From: Cepaea nemoralis
Lineage: Eukaryota; Mollusca; Gastropoda; Stylommatophora; Helicidae
Direction: 5' to 3'
DNA: 64,000 nucleotides
Assembly (NCBI GenBank): GCA_014155875.1
Contig: JACEFZ010005582.1
Span: 1-64,000 of the forward strand
The notes beneath the pieces are model-generated. The model was not told where the DNA came from. It made no database searches and was given only the letters and a program-made list of their open reading frames with translations. Numbering within the stretch: the stretch's first letter is position 1; every line of letters begins with the position of its first letter. The translations under genes were made by a program, and so were the position numbers. Of the stretch, positions 1 to 11,383 are shown one piece after another.

Positions 1-605
1 TGATAACCATTATGTTGGGGCCAATGCCTTGGCCTTTTTCTAAGTTGGCATATAGAGCGCAATTATCAGCAAACAGGAGCTCTCTGTCGGTGTCGCTGTT
101 AATTTTGGTTTTAGCTTTCAGCCTTCTGAGATTGAATAACTTTTCATCCATGCGGTAGTTGATGTCTATTCCAATGTCGTCGTTCTCGAAGGCATTAGTC
201 AACATAGCTGAAAACATGAGGATGAACAATGTTGATGCCAGGACACATCCTTGCTTCACCCCATTGGTGATAGGAAAGGGTTCAGACAGTTCGCCGTTTT
301 CCTGTACTCTTGCCTGCATGCCATCATGAAATAGCCGCACTATTTGGACAAACTTTCATGGACAGCCATATTTTGCCACAATCTTCCACAGTCCTTCTCT
401 GCTGACTGTATCAAAAGCTTTGGTAAGGTCAATGAAAGTGGAGAACATTTCGCAGTTCTGTTCCTGACGTTTTTAAATATATGCCTGTGGTCACTGACCT
501 CTTTCAATAGAATTTCTGGATGAGACAACACATCAAATCTGTCTTTTACTTCTGTGTTGAATTTATCTTTTAACTCATCACCATTTAGTGCATATTGATC
601 AAATT
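1..605 (-). pseudogene. LINE reverse-transcriptase fragment
   Basis: Read on the minus strand, this stretch codes in pieces for the fingers and palm of a non-LTR retrotransposon reverse transcriptase. About 390-430 gives FIDLTKAFDTVSREGLW and 237-263 gives GVKQGCVLA, the usual order of RT blocks. Beyond that comes a block like FSAMLTNAFENDD, which I associate with the LINE family that carries a C-terminal C2H2 finger (compare 40983-42021). The frame is broken and the expected FADD-type catalytic block is altered (LFADNCALYAN). The element enters from outside the window on the left. It is a dead, truncated copy; the RT assignment is firm, the clade is not. Confidence 0.75.
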
Positions 606-1062
606 TTGTGTCTCTTGGTGTATATTTAACTTTCTTTTATTGTATATGTATATTGCTTTTAACTGATATATGGTCACATAGTATCAGTGTGCATTTGATA
701 TAGTTTTTTGCGACTTTTAAGTCATTTTGAAATCTACTATGGATGTATCTGTATTCTGACCTTATTGTCAGGATTCTTCCGTGTTCAAAATCTTCTTGAA
801 AGCTGTTGATACCAGGTGTTTCCAATAATCATGTCATGCTATTTTGCCCACCGAACAAGTCTGCAACTTCTGTTATTACGCTCCCATAGTCCATGCTCTC
901 CCGCTGTGCATTCGCTTTGTTGATTTCCAAATTTAGCATTAAAGTCACCCACAATGATATTAATTCTGAGTATTTGCACTTCTTGAAGGCATTTTCCAAT
1001 TCATAATAAAATTCATCAATATTGCAATCAATGCTTTCTGTTGTTGGTGAATAAACTTGAAT
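606..1062 (-). pseudogene. LINE endonuclease-domain fragment
   Basis: Minus-strand translation shows VGDFNAKFGNQ at about 920-951, the conserved GDFN block of the apurinic-like endonuclease of LINE elements, followed by an LxERN-like stretch and IIGNTWYQQ. Many frameshifts and stops break the frame. A related minus-strand fragment lies at 40340-42115, where both share the segment corresponding to 840-870. The order endonuclease (right) then RT (left, 1-605) fits one minus-strand LINE, but different families may be juxtaposed here. Confidence 0.65.
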
Positions 1063-1069
1063 GATCTCA

Positions 1070-2200
1070 TCTTATCTCGCATCTCATCATGTTCATCGTG
1101 TACCTTGCGGTGTCGATGTGAAGTATAAACAGCGGGAGAGTGCCCGCTTATTGGCTTCATGTATCGATATTCCCATGGACTCCATTATTCCCTGCGTCCA
1201 TCGCTTACTTGGTCGGCCTCTTCCTCTGCTTCCCTCTGGTCTGTACATCATTGCTTGTTGTGGTATACTGTTAGTTGGTAACCTTCTAGCATGGCCAAAC
1301 CATTTGACTTTCTGCCTTTTAATAAAATCTAGTGCAGCTATAACCCCCACTTTAGTCCTGATTTCTTCATTTCTGATCTTATCTCTTCTTGATAAATTGA
1401 GTATTCTGCTCAGGAATCTCATTTCTGTTGTTGTGATTTTTCTTTTCTCTTTTTCTGTAATTGTCCAGGTTTGGCATTGGTAACATAGAGTTGGTAGGAA
1501 GATTGTAAAGTGCTTTCTTAGTAATTATTGAAACATGTTTGTTCTTTAGTGGTGGTGCAATTTGTCCAATGAGTTGGTTTGCCTTATTGCATCTATTTTT
1601 GATCTCGTCTTCTGATTTGCCATTTGATGATATTATACTTCCTATGTACTTGAAACTCTTTTCTTGTTTCAAGGGATGTTTGTTTAGGTGGATCATTGTT
1701 GTTTTATCTTCTTTAGCTATAATCAATACCTTTGTTTTACTTGTGCTAATTTTCATGTTATGTTCCCTCCATATTCATGTGGTCTTGTGATTCAGCTTCT
1801 GATTTTGCTATTAGTGCTTGGTCTTCCGCAAACAGGACTTCTCTAATGGTTAGATTTGCAGATGGTTATTCTTCCGTGTTCTCGTCGTGTGGTGTTCTTG
1901 AGGCCTCTGTTTGGCTGGTTTCTTTACATATGTTGTCTAAATATGTTATAAACAGGAGAGGGGACAGGACACAACCTTGTCGTACTCCGGATCTTATGGT
2001 GAAGGGTTCTGAGTATCCTCCAGTTGCTCTCACTATGCATTCACTGTTGTTGTATAAGCTTCTACATAGGTTTATTAGATGTGTATTCACTCCATACTGT
2101 TCAGGATTTCCCACATCTTGTTTCTATCTACTCTATCAAATGCCTTTTGAATGATGTTGAGATCAAAAGGTCTACCACTTAACTTTACAAGTAACATTCT
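1070..2200 (-). pseudogene. LINE reverse transcriptase, C-terminal half
   Basis: On the minus strand, AFDRVDRNKMW (near 2110-2150) is followed by SGVRQGCVLSPLLF (near 1950-2000). The RT thumb block FKYIGSIISSNGKSEDEI follows (within 1379-1756), then the LINE C-terminus with KWFGHARRL and RGRGRPSKRW (within 1093-1422). Frameshifts separate the three blocks. The 3' end is near 1070. A plus-strand relative of the last block lies at 25800-26110 (same MESMGISIHEA-like ending), so this family is repeated in the window. Non-LTR RT is certain; the clade is uncertain. Confidence 0.8.
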
Positions 2201-2570
2201 GTCTAGCATAGTTCAGTATCCTTTGATGAATTTTGATATAAAGTGCTAAACCTCGCTGTTGTTTCTCACACATAGGTACGAGAAAAATATTCACACAACT
2301 GCATCAAGAACTAACGAAACAATATGATTATTTCGTATCTACGGACCACGCTTACAGATTTATGTTACAAACGCTAGGGCTTATTTTATGATTGACGTAC
2401 ACTTCACCGGGTTGAATGATTTTACTGTATTGTCAAATAGCACTGCAGTGTTTGTCTCATGGAGAGGAGAACACTTAGGTCTATAGTGCTGTCAACATGT
2501 CGGAGGTGACGCCGCCCACATTCTATAGCTGTGGGTTCAGATGGTTAATAGTCCTGGCTAATGTTACCTC
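2201..2570. other. No recognisable feature
   Basis: Ordinary AT-rich sequence between LINE debris and a CT microsatellite. I see no coding signal, inverted repeat or RNA gene. Confidence 0.5.
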
Positions 2571-2779
2571 GCTTTCTCTCTCTCTCTCTCTCTCTCTCAC
2601 TCACTCTCTCTCTCTCTCTCTTCCTAGCTATATTGTTGCTGTTCTCTGATAGCCTTGAATGATGTGTGAATGAAATAATGTATGAAGGAGAGTGATAGAA
2701 GGGCAGACAGTTAGACGGGCCTGCGTGCCCAATTCTTAACCCTTTGAAAATAAAGTTTGTTCGTTCGTTCGTTCGTTCG

Positions 2780-2855
<76 letters not shown>

Positions 2856-2972
2856 ATCCCTCTCTTTTTTTTTCTTTCTTTCATTCTCTCTCTCTCTTTT
2901 TTCCTCTCTTACTTTCATTCTTTATTTTTCTCTCTTCTCTTTCGCTCTTTTTCTTTCCTTCTTTCTCTCCTT

Positions 2973-3062
<90 letters not shown>

Positions 3063-3323
3063 TTCTTCCTCTCTATCATTCTTTATAACTTTCTTTCTTT
3101 CTTTCTCTTTTTTATCTCTCTCTCTCTCTCTATTTCTATCTGTCCCTCCCATTCTTTCTTTCATTGTCTTTCTTTTTCTTTATCTCGCTCTTTCTCTCGC
3201 CTCCCTCCTATCTTTTTTTTAAATATATCCCTTTCTTTCTCTTTCTTTATGTCTCTCGCTCCCTCTCTGTCTCTTTCTCATTCTCTCTCTCTCTTTCTTT
3301 CTTTAAATCCCTCATTCTCTCCA

Positions 3324-3360
<37 letters not shown>

Positions 3361-3479
3361 CTCTCTTTCTGTATCCCCTCCCCCCCCCCCTCCCGGTCTT
3401 ACTCTTGCTTTCTCTCTATATCTTCCTCTCTCACTTTCTTTATCTCTCTCTATTTCTCTTTCTCCTCCCTCTCTCTCTG

Positions 3480-3556
<77 letters not shown>
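2571..3556. repeat. CT-rich polypyrimidine array
   Basis: About 1 kb of (CT)n with interspersed TTTC and TCCC, started by (TTCG)n at 2757-2786. Long pure CT runs sit near 2787-2848, 2978-3059 and 3484-3554. The long reading frames here (Ser-Leu on +, Arg-Glu on -) are translations of the dinucleotide repeat, not genes. Such homopyrimidine mirror sequence can in principle adopt triplex DNA; that is inference. Confidence 0.9.
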
Positions 3557-3558
<2 letters not shown>

Positions 3559-3756
3559 GATGTATGACTAACATACTGTTTGAAACGAGAGCAACAACAG
3601 GAGTATAATAGCAGATGTGAGTTCTTTCAGAAATAACCTCATTAATGTGATCACCAAAATAGGCAATCAACAAGGGGGAAATTGAAACGTGACAAGCTTT
3701 GACTACCTCAGAAATATAAATAGGAGAAACCTTTGAGGGTTACCGAGACAGTTCAT
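3557..3756. other. Unique spacer before the tandem duplication
   Basis: About 200 bp that occurs once in the window, ending at the left edge of the 7.6 kb duplicated unit. No gene signal seen. Confidence 0.5.
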
Positions 3757-3849
3757 AAATAGACACATGTATTTAATGGCACTCATAGAAGTAGAATAAA
3801 GAAGTAGTGACTAGATGATGCACAAGACCAAACCAATAAATAAATAAAT

Positions 3850-3930
3850 AAATTGAAAGCTGTAGTTACTTACCGAGATTCGAACCTGTCACCTCCAAAT
3901 AACGACAGCGTCTTGCTGCAGTAACAAGTT
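3850..3930 (-). repeat. tRNA-like SINE head, copy A
   Basis: Reverse complement contains GACAGGTTCGAATCTCGGT, a good B-box, preceded by a segment (TTACTGCAGCAAGACGCTG) resembling a degenerate A-box region. It lies in a longer repeat rather than alone and shows no cloverleaf I can trust, so I call it SINE-derived rather than a tRNA gene. The copy-B equivalent is near 11485-11560. Confidence 0.45.
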
Positions 3931-4345
3931 TACTTCGACGCATATCTGGTTGGTCAATACTGAGGCATTTGAACTTAAATGTTACAAGAAATCATTAAAA
4001 TGTTGTGAAACAAGAAGAAATTTTAAAAATACTGACATTCAATCAGATGTTAACATTAATTAAAACTGGCTCAAACTAGTACCATGTGGCAGAAAATGAC
4101 ATAGTTTGACCTTATTCAAGGCCACAGCTGCTTAGAAAGAGGAGGTATGGTTCGTGGAAGAAAGGGGTAGACCAAATTGGAACAAAAAAGCACCTTGTGT
4201 AATCTTAGGCATGAGGCAAGGGAACTCACCCAAAGATAGAGAATATCTCCAATGAGAGCGTCGTCCTATAAACAAGCCACATGATGATTGTAACAATGTA
4301 GTCTCAGGTGTTTCACAATGCTGTTCGTATGTTTCTATAACAATA

Positions 4346-4583
4346 TACTGTGTGTTTGTAAGTCTCACTACACTTTGTATGTAGAACACATTTTAACAAT
4401 TCTTTCTTCTGTTGATAACACCATTCTGATTGGAGTGCAAAGAATTGCTCCAGCAGATGACAGCCATTCGCTGTATATTCCTTCATGATGGCCTGTGGAG
4501 TACATTTTTAATGACATCGTGCACTTCATTTTTCAAATTTGTACTACCTACAAAGTGTAGTGAGTTATTACAAACACCCTGTA
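4346..4583. mobile_element. TIR MITE, copy A
   Basis: The two ends are inverted: left TACTGTGTGTTTGTAAGTCTC and right GTTATTACAAACACCCTGTA, with further matched sequence (CACTACACTTTGTATGTAG against CTACAAAGTGTAGTGAG). Both start with TA, as expected for Tc1/mariner-type TA insertion. The interior is a degenerate piece of the same element seen at 5219-5710. Confidence 0.65.
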
Positions 4584-4890
4584 TTTGTGTCGTTATCTTC
4601 AGATTTCAGCGTGTCTCTTGGTTGTGGTTTTCAAGCTGCTTACAGTCAAAGGCGACAGCTGGGAGTCCAACTTCGAGCCCGTTGACTTTAATAAACAGAT
4701 AGAAGCAGTGCGGTTATCAGTGCGGAGGCTCACTCAACAGGTTATGATGCAACAGATGTTGATTGAGGAGAGGTTAGTTGAAATAACTCGAGCAATATCA
4801 ATGGCTGCGTGTGTTATGCATTTCAAGCCAAAATATGTATCATCTATTCTCTTCACACGATATATAATTGTGCAGAAAGCACTTGACGAG

Positions 4891-5135
4891 TTGCTGTTGC
4901 ACATCCTTTACAGGACGTAGCAGTCAACAACAGCATGTTCTGGGCTGTTCGTGATTCCTGGGCAAGTTTACGTTCAGTAGTTTGCCTTTGCTTTCTGAAC
5001 GACCGGCACCCATACCATTTCATTAAAAAACCAACATAGGCGGTCTGCTGCCAAATCGGAAACAGCTATGTTTCGAACTAGGTTATGCGGGATTGCGAAC
5101 TGTGTCCGTAACACCTTAGCCACGGAGCCACAGCG
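4891..5135 (-). repeat. SINE-A (tRNA-derived), duplication copy A
   Basis: Member of the commonest short repeat in the window (called SINE-A here). The sense strand (minus here) begins with GGCTCCGTGGC...GGTTACGGACGC, an A-box-like tRNA head, then GCATAACC...GTTCGAAAC, a B-box. A conserved body follows, including GGCAGCAGACCGC and TACTGAACGTAAACTTGCC. It ends with GACGTCCTGTAAAGGAT plus ATGCAACTAA. About 240-270 bp when complete. Confidence 0.75.
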
Positions 5136-5218
5136 AAATATGTCAGGTAATAAATCGTGCAGCCAATTATTTGGGGCTTTGTGTTTAAATTTAAAATAAT
5201 ATTGCTGCCCTGTTATAA

Positions 5219-5710
5219 TACCGGGTGTTTGTAAAGTCTCAGTACGCATTGTATGTAGAACAATTTTGAACGTTGAAGTACATGACGTCATCAAAAAATG
5301 TGCTCCACAATCTATCGTGAAGCAAAATGTAGCGAATGGCTGTCGTCTGCGGGAGTAATTTTTTGTACTCCAAACAGAATGGTGTTATCAACTGAAAGAA
5401 AGAATTTATTTGGGTTGAACAAGTGTTTTGAAATGGCTGTCCGATATACACGGATGGTTGTTCAAAGATTTATAGCAAGATTTCCTGATAAACATCAGTC
5501 CTCATCGCATTACGTTTAGAAATTGGTTGAATAAGTTATAATTAATACTTCAATGGTACTGTCCAGCTTCCCCAAAACAGGGTTAGTCTAGCAGCAGTGA
5601 CAATTGTAACTAATTTTATGAATTTTTAGTACATTTTATGACTTTATGTACGTAATATTTCAAATGTGTCCTACATACAAAGTGTAGTGAGATTTTACAA
5701 ACACCCTGTA
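5219..5710 (+). mobile_element. Tc1/mariner-like element with helix-turn-helix fragment, copy A
   Basis: Ends are TACCGGGTGTTTGTAAAGTC and TTTTACAAACACCCTGTA, inverted, each beginning with TA. Inside, on the plus strand at about 5380-5518, the frame reads like STERKNLFG...VFEMAVRYTRMVVQRFIARFPDKH. I recognise this as the N-terminal helix-turn-helix domain of mariner-like or DUF4817-type transposon proteins. Only this N-terminal domain remains; no DDE catalytic region is present in under 500 bp. It is a non-autonomous, frameshifted deletion derivative. Confidence 0.6.
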
Positions 5711-5723
5711 TTATTAACCGTTA

Positions 5724-5957
5724 CGGTAGCTTAGGAGTTGCGGACGCAATTCGTAATCTCACATTCCGCGTTCAGGGCGCGGCTGCGGGAGATTTGTTAG
5801 CAGATCGCCTTGCGATGGTTTTCATGCAGTGTTACAAGTATCTGTTTTTCAGAAAGCAATATCAAACTTCTGAATGTAGGCTTGCTAGGATATCACATAC
5901 ATGGGTCTGACTGCAACGTCCTGTAAAGGATATGCAGCTAAATAACTGATATTATAG
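5724..5957 (+). repeat. SINE-A, plus orientation, copy A
   Basis: Sense-strand copy: head GGTAGCTTAGGAGTTGCGG and B-box-like TTCCGCGTTCAGGGC, then the body GCAGATCGCCTTGCG..., ending ACGTCCTGTAAAGGATATGC. Copy B is at 13339-13565. Confidence 0.65.
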
Positions 5958-6184
5958 CGGACTCGTTAGCGAAGTTGATAGTGAACTCCGATGACCATGC
6001 CATGAGTACGGTCAGTGACGGGTTAGACGCCTTGGCTCGTCACCTGTGAAAGTCGAGGAGAAAGATTGATCACCTTATTCCTCCGTGTATTCTGGCCTAC
6101 AAAATGTGACTGTGCTGTCTTGTCACAGAACCATAACACCAAACTTCTTCCGGACAAATATGTTATTGTTATTAATGTTATTAT

Positions 6185-6745
6185 TCGTCGTTTAATATTT
6201 TGAATAACGAAGACACAAACCATAGAATGTACGATTTATTGCCTGGCATATTTCGCTGCATCTCGTCAGGTACATACTGCAGAAGTCACACAACGTAGAG
6301 TAAAATAACTAGATACATCGTCCAAACTGAAATATTCACATATACGCACAGTAATATCAATTGTTTACCATGGTAATTTTAAATTGACTACGATGTTTTT
6401 CTGTTTGCACAAAATTGGCCTATATAGATGAATCATTAGGGCTTCTGAAAACTGTAACAAACGACTATTTTGTGTATGAAACAGCACGCGAAATGCGCTG
6501 TCTCTATCAATTACTGACCGGTTTCCAAGACATGACGTGCAATGGACGACTGCCGGAAATTTATAATTGTGTGTGTCAGCCTTCCCATGATCCCATCGCC
6601 TGTGTGTAATATCTTGTCAACCCAGTTTGGTATGTGTTCAGAAACCCTAACTGTGTAGCTGCTGCTCTGTTCTGCCGATGTAAGTAGAGCTCACACCTGC
6701 ATGTGAATGGTAAATACAATTTGATGTGGCGTACAGAGGGGTAGA
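6185..6745 (-). pseudogene. Penelope-like element, GIY-YIG end, copy A
   Basis: Same structure as 13790-14350, with more indels. The minus strand codes for a GIY-YIG endonuclease end followed by an AT-rich 3' region that includes GGCAATAAATCGTACATTC. The frame is broken by single-base differences from copy B. Confidence 0.6.
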
Positions 6746-6844
6746 TTCTTTTACTGCTGGATGGGAAATATGTGTGATTCTGTACCTAATAACTGAGTTG
6801 CAGCACAGAATGTTCGGCCAACTGCTGTAATGAGCCGGTCCTGT

Positions 6845-6935
6845 AGACAGCGGCTGGCCGAGTTAGAATGCCGGGCTCTCCTTCAGTCCGACCATGGTTC
6901 GAATCCTCGGTAAGGTGTTGATTTTTTTTGTATTG
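6845..6935 (+). repeat. tRNA-derived SINE head, copy A
   Basis: CGGCTGGCCGAGTTAGAATG is an A-box of Leu/Ser-tRNA type, and ATGGTTCGAATCCTCGGTAA is a near-perfect B-box about 40 bp later. The acceptor stem and CCA do not match a functional tRNA, and T-rich sequence follows. The same block is at 14457-14545. Confidence 0.6.
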
Positions 6936-7064
6936 GTCAAATAGAAAACTCTAACCTGCACAGTTCGCGGCGACTGCACTAGCCTGGCGGTCTTAATTCA
7001 TCAGGCTCAATACCCTCCCCCTCCTACACCGCAAGATACGATATGCAGTAGATGCTTTTCTATT

Positions 7065-8090
7065 ATAGCAGTCTCGTTCTTATATCCCATGCCGTGTATT
7101 GTTGGTGATCACGTTTGTCCACAGCCTTCTGTCTTGTGTTGTGCCTTTCGTTTCTGATGCTATGTTCCTCCTTGCATTGTGCCAAATTATTCTAGCATCT
7201 TCTCTACTGTCTCCCTCCGCCACTCTCTTCCTCTAACCTTCCGGTTGTGTCGACATACTCCAGTTTTGCCCTTCTTATGACATGTTCCAAAGAATGGTGA
7301 TTGTCTTCTTCTGGAGCGAGTAACCAGTTAACATGTTGACTTAACTTCTTTCAAGATATCTTTTTTGCCCTTTCTATCCGCACTCGGTATTCCCATCATT
7401 CGTCTATAAAAACACAACTTTGCAGCTTATATATAGTTCCTAACTTGTCTGTTAATTGTACATGATTTCGCGTCCGTACATCAGGATTGGCTTAATATAG
7501 CTCTTAAGAACTCTTCTCCACACCTTGATTGACAAAGATCAATTTCAATAGAATATTCTTCATCTGTGGAAATGCTGCCTTGCGTTGGTTACTCAGCATT
7601 TAACTTTTTTAAAACATCTTCCATTAAGTACCTGATTTAGATTACTTACATGCATTCAATGTGTTTTAGATTGGTTCTATTCACTTGTATGTTACATTTT
7701 GGGTATACAATTTTTCTTTGTAATAACCGTTACTTATGTTTTCCTGTTATTCAGACTTAAATCCTTTGTTTTCGCTTTCTGTTGTAATTATATCATTCAT
7801 TTTTTGTAACCTCATTTAATTTTCAGCGACCAAAACCATGTCATCAGCATAACGCTGGTTGTTTACATTATGTCCATCAATTGATATTCCTGGCATGTCC
7901 TGTATGGATCTCATTATTACTTCGTTGTACAAAATGAACAGGCGTTCTAACAGGTTGTCAATTCTAATGGCTCTTCTATGTTGCCAATACGTGTTCGTTA
8001 TTATTCTTAGATCTCTACTATCAATATTTCACAATTTTAACATTTTAATCATATCTTCGTGTTTCATCCAGGCAATTGCCTTAATGTTGT
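7065..8090 (-). pseudogene. LINE reverse transcriptase remnant, copy A
   Basis: On the minus strand, QRYADDMVLVAEN is read at about 7815-7855; this is the YADD catalytic block of a reverse transcriptase. Upstream of it (7860-8090) lies MNFVQRSN-type palm sequence in pieces. The C-terminal part runs leftward to about 7065, where the family's 3' end (the ACGGCATGGGATATAAGAA type) is found. Many stops. Related 3' ends occur at 24985-25150, 26282-26420 and 57180-57650. Copy B is at 14685-15695. Confidence 0.7.
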
Positions 8091-8425
8091 ACAAAAACAG
8101 GGCAAGACCAGGCCCTAAGGCCGTGGTTGGCAACTGTCTAGGATCGAAGCTCCGACAGGCAGACAGTTAGAGCATTGCTTTGCTGATCCGGCAGCTTCTG
8201 CAGCTTATCGTGTTCCAGATGTACTTGGTGTTACCTTTTCTCTGGAGTGCACTAGGCAGGCCAAGATAGGGATCATGCTGCAAGTGCAACACATGATCTC
8301 TACAATTACGCCCAGGCGTTGTACTATGGAGATGCTATTATACCCTTTCTGTGAAGCACAATATCTGTCTTCTGTGAAAACGTCAAGGTGCCATTACTTT
8401 TAGTATGATTTCCATCTTGTCATGG
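8091..8425. repeat. Dispersed repeat D, copy A
   Basis: Begins around AGACCAGGCCCTAAGGCCG and contains GAAGCTCCGACAGGC and GCTGATCCGGCAGCTTCTGC. Related copies lie at 15695-16050, 54340-54660 and 56840-57110. No conserved frame is shared by all copies; it may be a retroelement untranslated or ORF1 region. Confidence 0.5.
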
Positions 8426-9249
8426 CGATCTGCTGCCAACAATTTATTTTATGGTGTTATGGTTTGTGTGTTCATTTATAGCCATAGATAACCTCTACTG
8501 AATACTTTCTTAGCATCAGTTAACATTTCAATTTTAACAATATCCGTAATCTTATTCCCAAAGCAATGGCGAACTGCTGGTAGTAAAATTACCTAAAAAA
8601 TTACAAATAGCCAGAAGAAAATTATGCTGGTGTTGATTGCGACGTTGAGTAGATAACATGCAACTAAATTTATAAAATCTCTTTTTTTTAAAAAAAACAT
8701 TGCCGATAAAATCACAAAAGGCTAACAAAAATTACTGGGGTTGATTGCGATGTCCTTGCACTAATTCTACATATCTTAAACTAAACCCAACCTGTGGAAA
8801 CATCATCACTGTCTCTAAGCGTCAATCATCTGCACACGGGGTGTTGTACAGTTTACCGTTGCACCAAAGAATGTTAGAAACCCGACTGAAATGTGATAAC
8901 CATTCCACACTCTTGCAGGTGTGTTTGTAAACAGTTATCATTTCAGAATGTCAGCAAACCTCCAGTCCGTCCGAGAAAGGACATGAAAACCACAGATAAG
9001 CAATAATCAGAATGTGTTTGTGGGCGCGAGGGAGATTTGTTTTTTTTTGTTTTTTAAATTGCCATGGCATGATTAATATTCTTAAGCGACTTCTCGTATC
9101 TGCCATGGAATTTAGATATCGCCGATTATGTTGTCATTGTGTTATAGCACAACATATCTGCTGCCATATTAACAACTTTTAAGTCAGAACTCTGACACAT
9201 TCTTACTTCCCATTTACACTTACACGAATCTAAAGCAACTTAACAACAA

Positions 9250-9324
9250 CAATATATATATATATATTATATATATATAATATATATATATATCTATATA
9301 TATATATATAGTATATATAATATA

Positions 9325-9357
<33 letters not shown>
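9250..9357. repeat. TA microsatellite
   Basis: About 108 bp of alternating TA with small breaks. In duplication copy B the array has shrunk to about a dozen bases, so it changed after the duplication. Confidence 0.9.
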
Positions 9358-9359
9358 AA

Positions 9360-9965
9360 CTTGAATAACGAAGACAGACAATAGATTGTGTGATTTATTA
9401 CCTGCCATATTTTCACTTTACCGTCGTCAGGTACATACTGTACAAATCACACGACATAGAACTATAGTAATTAGATAAATGCTTCAAACTGAAATATACA
9501 ACACACATATTAACACAAGTTGAATTGTCCACCGCAATAAATTTAAATGGACTATTATGACTTATTTTTACATCGATATTTAAACACTGTCGCGGAAAAC
9601 TTGATAGTTTCGATCGATGACAAAAAGACCCACATTTGTCTACAATAACAGGCAATCCTTTGATGAGTAGGGGACTGAGGAACAAATACGTCGCGAAAAA
9701 CTGTCTGCACACGGTCGGCATTTCTGTATGATGTGGGTTGTTCGAGGAAAACGAACAATGGCGCCATCCGTCTGCAAGGCGGTAGACAGCCTTTGAAGTC
9801 GTAGACGGAATGTCTGGACAGACGTCGGATGGATTCTGGATGTGGGGAAAACTCCCCTGGCTCACAGACAGACAGGACTTTTGTTGTACGAGACAAAGAT
9901 TTCCCGATGAAAACGAACTAGACGGCGGGTGATTCCAGTCAGTCTAAAACAGGGAGAAAGCCAGA
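9360..9965 (-). repeat. Penelope-like 3' region, second copy, copy A
   Basis: The left edge (TGAATAACGAAGACAGACAA, then GTGATTTATTACCTGCC and CGTCAGGTACATACTG) is clearly related to the 3' region of the GIY-YIG element at 6185-6330. The rest gives open but unrecognised minus-strand frames (up to 150 codons). I treat it as untranslated or diverged element sequence. Copy B is at 16885-17490. Confidence 0.45.
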
Positions 9966-10261
9966 CTCTGGACTGATCAGCGTCTTGGACTTTTTGGTGA
10001 CGTCACTCAAGCCTCGATTAAAAACCAGTTGCGGTAAACAAGTTTGAGTTAGTCGACCAAAGGTTCTGAGGTGTTAAAGATCGGCGCAGTATTCCGAGTT
10101 GTGTTTAATTGAAAGAGACTATAGTGTCAAAGTGTTGATATTTATCAGGCGGACATAGATCCAGTCTGTGATTGCATAGTCTCAATCTTCAACCGGAATA
10201 GGCATATGGTATTCTATTAATCATATCTAACTTAGTGTATGATTAGGAATAGAGTACAGTA

Positions 10262-10345
10262 CTGTGCGGTGATAGAATGTATTATAGGTGCAGTGATAGA
10301 ATGTTCTATAAGTGCGGTGATAGAAAGTATTATAGGAGCGTCGGC
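10262..10345. repeat. Triplicated GGTGATAGAATGTATTATAGG motif
   Basis: Three imperfect tandem copies of about 27 bp built around GTGATAGAATG and TATTATAGG. Also present at about 17782-17866 in copy B. Confidence 0.7.
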
Positions 10346-11383
10346 ACTAGTAACATATTGTGTAGCTTTAACTGGCTTGTGTAATATATCATTTAACTCA
10401 GGAAGTTAAGGACAATGTAGTGGGATAATAATTAGAGAGATTGAGGATGGTTGGGAGGGATGAAGGGAAAGTGAAAAGGTAGGATCTTCCAGTAGGGCAT
10501 CTGCTGGGTTTCTTACCCGTTTCCTGTAATCTTTCCTTGTGTTTCCATGTCTCAGTTCGGTTCTCTGTTATAGATCTGAGTGCTGCTATCGGCCTACACT
10601 CACCTAATTAAGGTCAGAAATGAGTTGCTCTCACCAGGGGATTCTCTATTCTACAGGTTCCACTTACAGGTCCACTGTTGATGGTGATACGATATACTAC
10701 CAAGATGTTAGTATCAAAGTTGAAGAAAATGATGGCTCACGGATGGAAGACAGGGGGTTACTGAGAGGCCTTGTACACTGGGCTCATGGCCTAGTTTGGT
10801 ATGCAGAAACCTGACTTCTGCTGAGCAGAACTTTATGAACATATGTATGATTTTTCCTTGAGTGATATTGCTACATCACTGTAGAATCAGAACACTATAC
10901 GTAACACATATATACCAATATATATAATACTACCTAGAACATTAATAAGTTGTTTTTTTTTTAATATGGGAAAAATCGTATAACCAGTGACTTATGAACA
11001 GTTATATTTTCCCATGTGACAATTTAAGTTATTGGAAAGATTCTCTGATCAACAAACATTATTGAACAGTGTAAATTCACAGTGTTTGCTAGAGTGAAGA
11101 CCAATATCGAACAGTGTCTATCATTGATGACCAGCGTCCTGATTGTTCGAGAGTGATCGGAGAAAGTAGTCACGTGGCCGGAGAAACATCTGAGGTTTTC
11201 TGTCCGTAATACTTGGTGCTGTTGTGTGCTCAGCACAGTGATGTAACTACTTTGCTCCCTGATTCACTGGTCTGATTCTACATACACCTTAGAATATTCG
11301 ACACACATTCTACACATTACACACACACATTCTCACACACATACTCTTTGCTTTAATAAATTACTTGTTGTATTTATTTGTTA
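10346..11383. other. Unassigned end of the duplicated unit
   Basis: About 1 kb with no recognised coding block. It includes TTTAATAAATTACTTG near the end, which could be a polyadenylation signal of a retroelement or LTR. The only frames are under 75 codons and differ between the duplication copies. The equivalent is 17867-18905. Confidence 0.4.

Larger units (their letters stand above)
3757..11383. repeat. Tandem segmental duplication, copy A
   Basis: First copy of a unit of about 7.6 kb repeated head to tail. It begins at AATAGACACATGTATTTAA and ends with the TTAATAAATTACTTG/TATTTATTTGTTA stretch, after which the start motif recurs at about 11386. Content in order: tRNA-like segment (minus), TIR MITE, SINE-A, Tc1/mariner-like fragment, SINE-A, Penelope-like GIY-YIG fragment, tRNA-like SINE head, minus LINE RT, dispersed repeat D, TA array, second Penelope-like 3' region, a short triplicated motif and about 1 kb of unknown sequence. 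It differs from copy B mostly by single-base insertions and deletions. Confidence 0.9.

Noticed and set aside
2744..3571. Long Ser/Leu-rich and Arg/Glu-rich frames
   Set aside because: They are translations of CT repeats; all frames without stops are dictated by the dinucleotide.
6845..6935. A functional tRNA gene
   Set aside because: A- and B-boxes are present but stems do not pair properly; it recurs inside repeats, as expected for a SINE head.
9413..9896. 150- and 113-codon minus-strand frames
   Set aside because: The equivalent frames in the second duplication copy are broken and rearranged by indels, so they are not maintained proteins.
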